The translations under genes were made by a program, and so were the position numbers. Shown in pieces: positions 4,823-5,147 of a stretch of DNA of 5,147 nucleotides. Under the pieces are notes generated by a model, which did no database searches, had not been told where the DNA came from, and worked only from the letters and a program-made list of their open reading frames with translations. The stretch comes from JBMNKL01 sp050261495 (GTDB lineage Bacteria > Bacillota > Clostridia > Acetivibrionales > DTU013), in NCBI GenBank assembly GCA_050261495.1, contig JBLNDI010000148.1:1-5147 (forward strand), given 5' to 3'. Each line of letters begins with the position of its first letter. Positions within the stretch are counted from its first letter, which is position 1.

Positions 4823-5147
4823 ATGAACCGTTTATTTGAAAAACTAGGAATTTTAGTACCTGAAATAATGCTGCCGTCTAAAGGCGTTGACCTGGCGAAA
4901 TGGGCGGTTATCGCCTGCGACCAGTATACGTCGCAGCCAGAATACTGGGAAAAAGTCCGCCTTGAAGTGGGCGACAGCCCGTCGGCCCTGAACCTCGTGT
5001 TCCCTGAAATTTACCTGAAGGCCGGCGATACCGGGGTCAGGATAAACAGGATAAACAAAACAATGGAGCATTACCTGGAAAACGGCGTCCTTGAGCCTCT
5101 CAATCCGTGCTTCATACTTGTTGAGCGGAGCACGCCCGTCACTTCCT
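4823..5147 (+). CDS. DUF1015-family protein, 5' part (runs off right edge)
   Basis: An open frame of 108 codons without a stop to the right edge; family members are about 400 residues, so roughly the first quarter is present. ATG at 4823 has GGGAGG 5 nt upstream. Recognisable N-terminal features of DUF1015 (UCP033563) are a short lead-in, IMLPSKGVDLAKWAVIACDQ (16-35) and YTSQPEYWEKV (36-46). Then come NLVFPEIYLK, a helix with NKTMEHYLENGVL, and the strand FILVERS. The biochemical function of the family is not established to my knowledge; it is often found near serine-biosynthesis genes (serA/serC) in Firmicutes (from memory). It is the only plus-strand gene and is divergent from the PRC-barrel gene. 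No signal peptide is seen, so it is probably cytosolic. Confidence 0.88.
   Translation, partial: MNRLFEKLGILVPEIMLPSKGVDLAKWAVIACDQYTSQPEYWEKVRLEVGDSPSALNLVFPEIYLKAGDTGVRINRINKTMEHYLENGVLEPLNPCFILVERSTPVTS

Overview
The window looks like chromosomal DNA from a Gram-positive anaerobe, most likely a Clostridia / Peptococcaceae-type Firmicute. The grounds are strong purine-rich Shine-Dalgarno sites, sigma-A-like promoters (TTGACT-17-TATAAT and similar), a PHP-type CpsB/YwqE phosphatase, an EpsN-type aminotransferase, and a PRC-barrel gene near an AI-2E-family permease. The taxonomic guess is inference; there is no rRNA or marker gene here.

All genes but one lie on the minus strand, so the minus strand is read from high to low coordinates. 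(1) 3943-4681: a two-gene unit encoding a tandem PRC-barrel protein and a 57-residue YtxH-like small membrane protein. It is followed by short hairpins and a strong bidirectional intrinsic terminator (3800-3832). (2) 2570-3622: an AI-2E/PerM-family permease, preceded by a GC-rich, repeat-containing leader of about 180 nt between the terminator and its start codon. (3) 2123-2569: a 447-bp regulatory gap with two minus-strand promoters. The upstream one has an extended -10 and overlaps a perfect 13-bp tandem repeat and nested dyads. A foldable RNA domain lies between the promoters, and the second promoter has a further hairpin in its leader. (4) 1-2104: the start of a surface or exopolysaccharide operon, made of a CpsB/YwqE-type tyrosine phosphatase, an EpsN/PglE-type sugar aminotransferase, and the 5' end of a probable initiating sugar-phosphate transferase whose start overlaps the aminotransferase stop (TAATG). 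(5) 4823-5147: the only plus-strand gene, the 5' part of a DUF1015-family gene, divergent from the PRC-barrel gene and with its own sigma-A-like promoter.

The polysaccharide genes fit one pathway. The aminotransferase would make a nucleotide-linked amino sugar (4-amino-4,6-dideoxy type), the sugar transferase would load a sugar phosphate onto the lipid carrier, and CpsB would control a tyrosine-kinase-regulated polymerisation/export machine encoded outside the window. The PRC-barrel, small YtxH-like and AI-2E genes look like a housekeeping envelope neighbourhood beside which the polysaccharide operon sits. I found no clear new enzymatic system. The most interesting material is non-coding: the double-promoter region at 2200-2530 and the terminator-plus-leader in front of the AI-2E gene.
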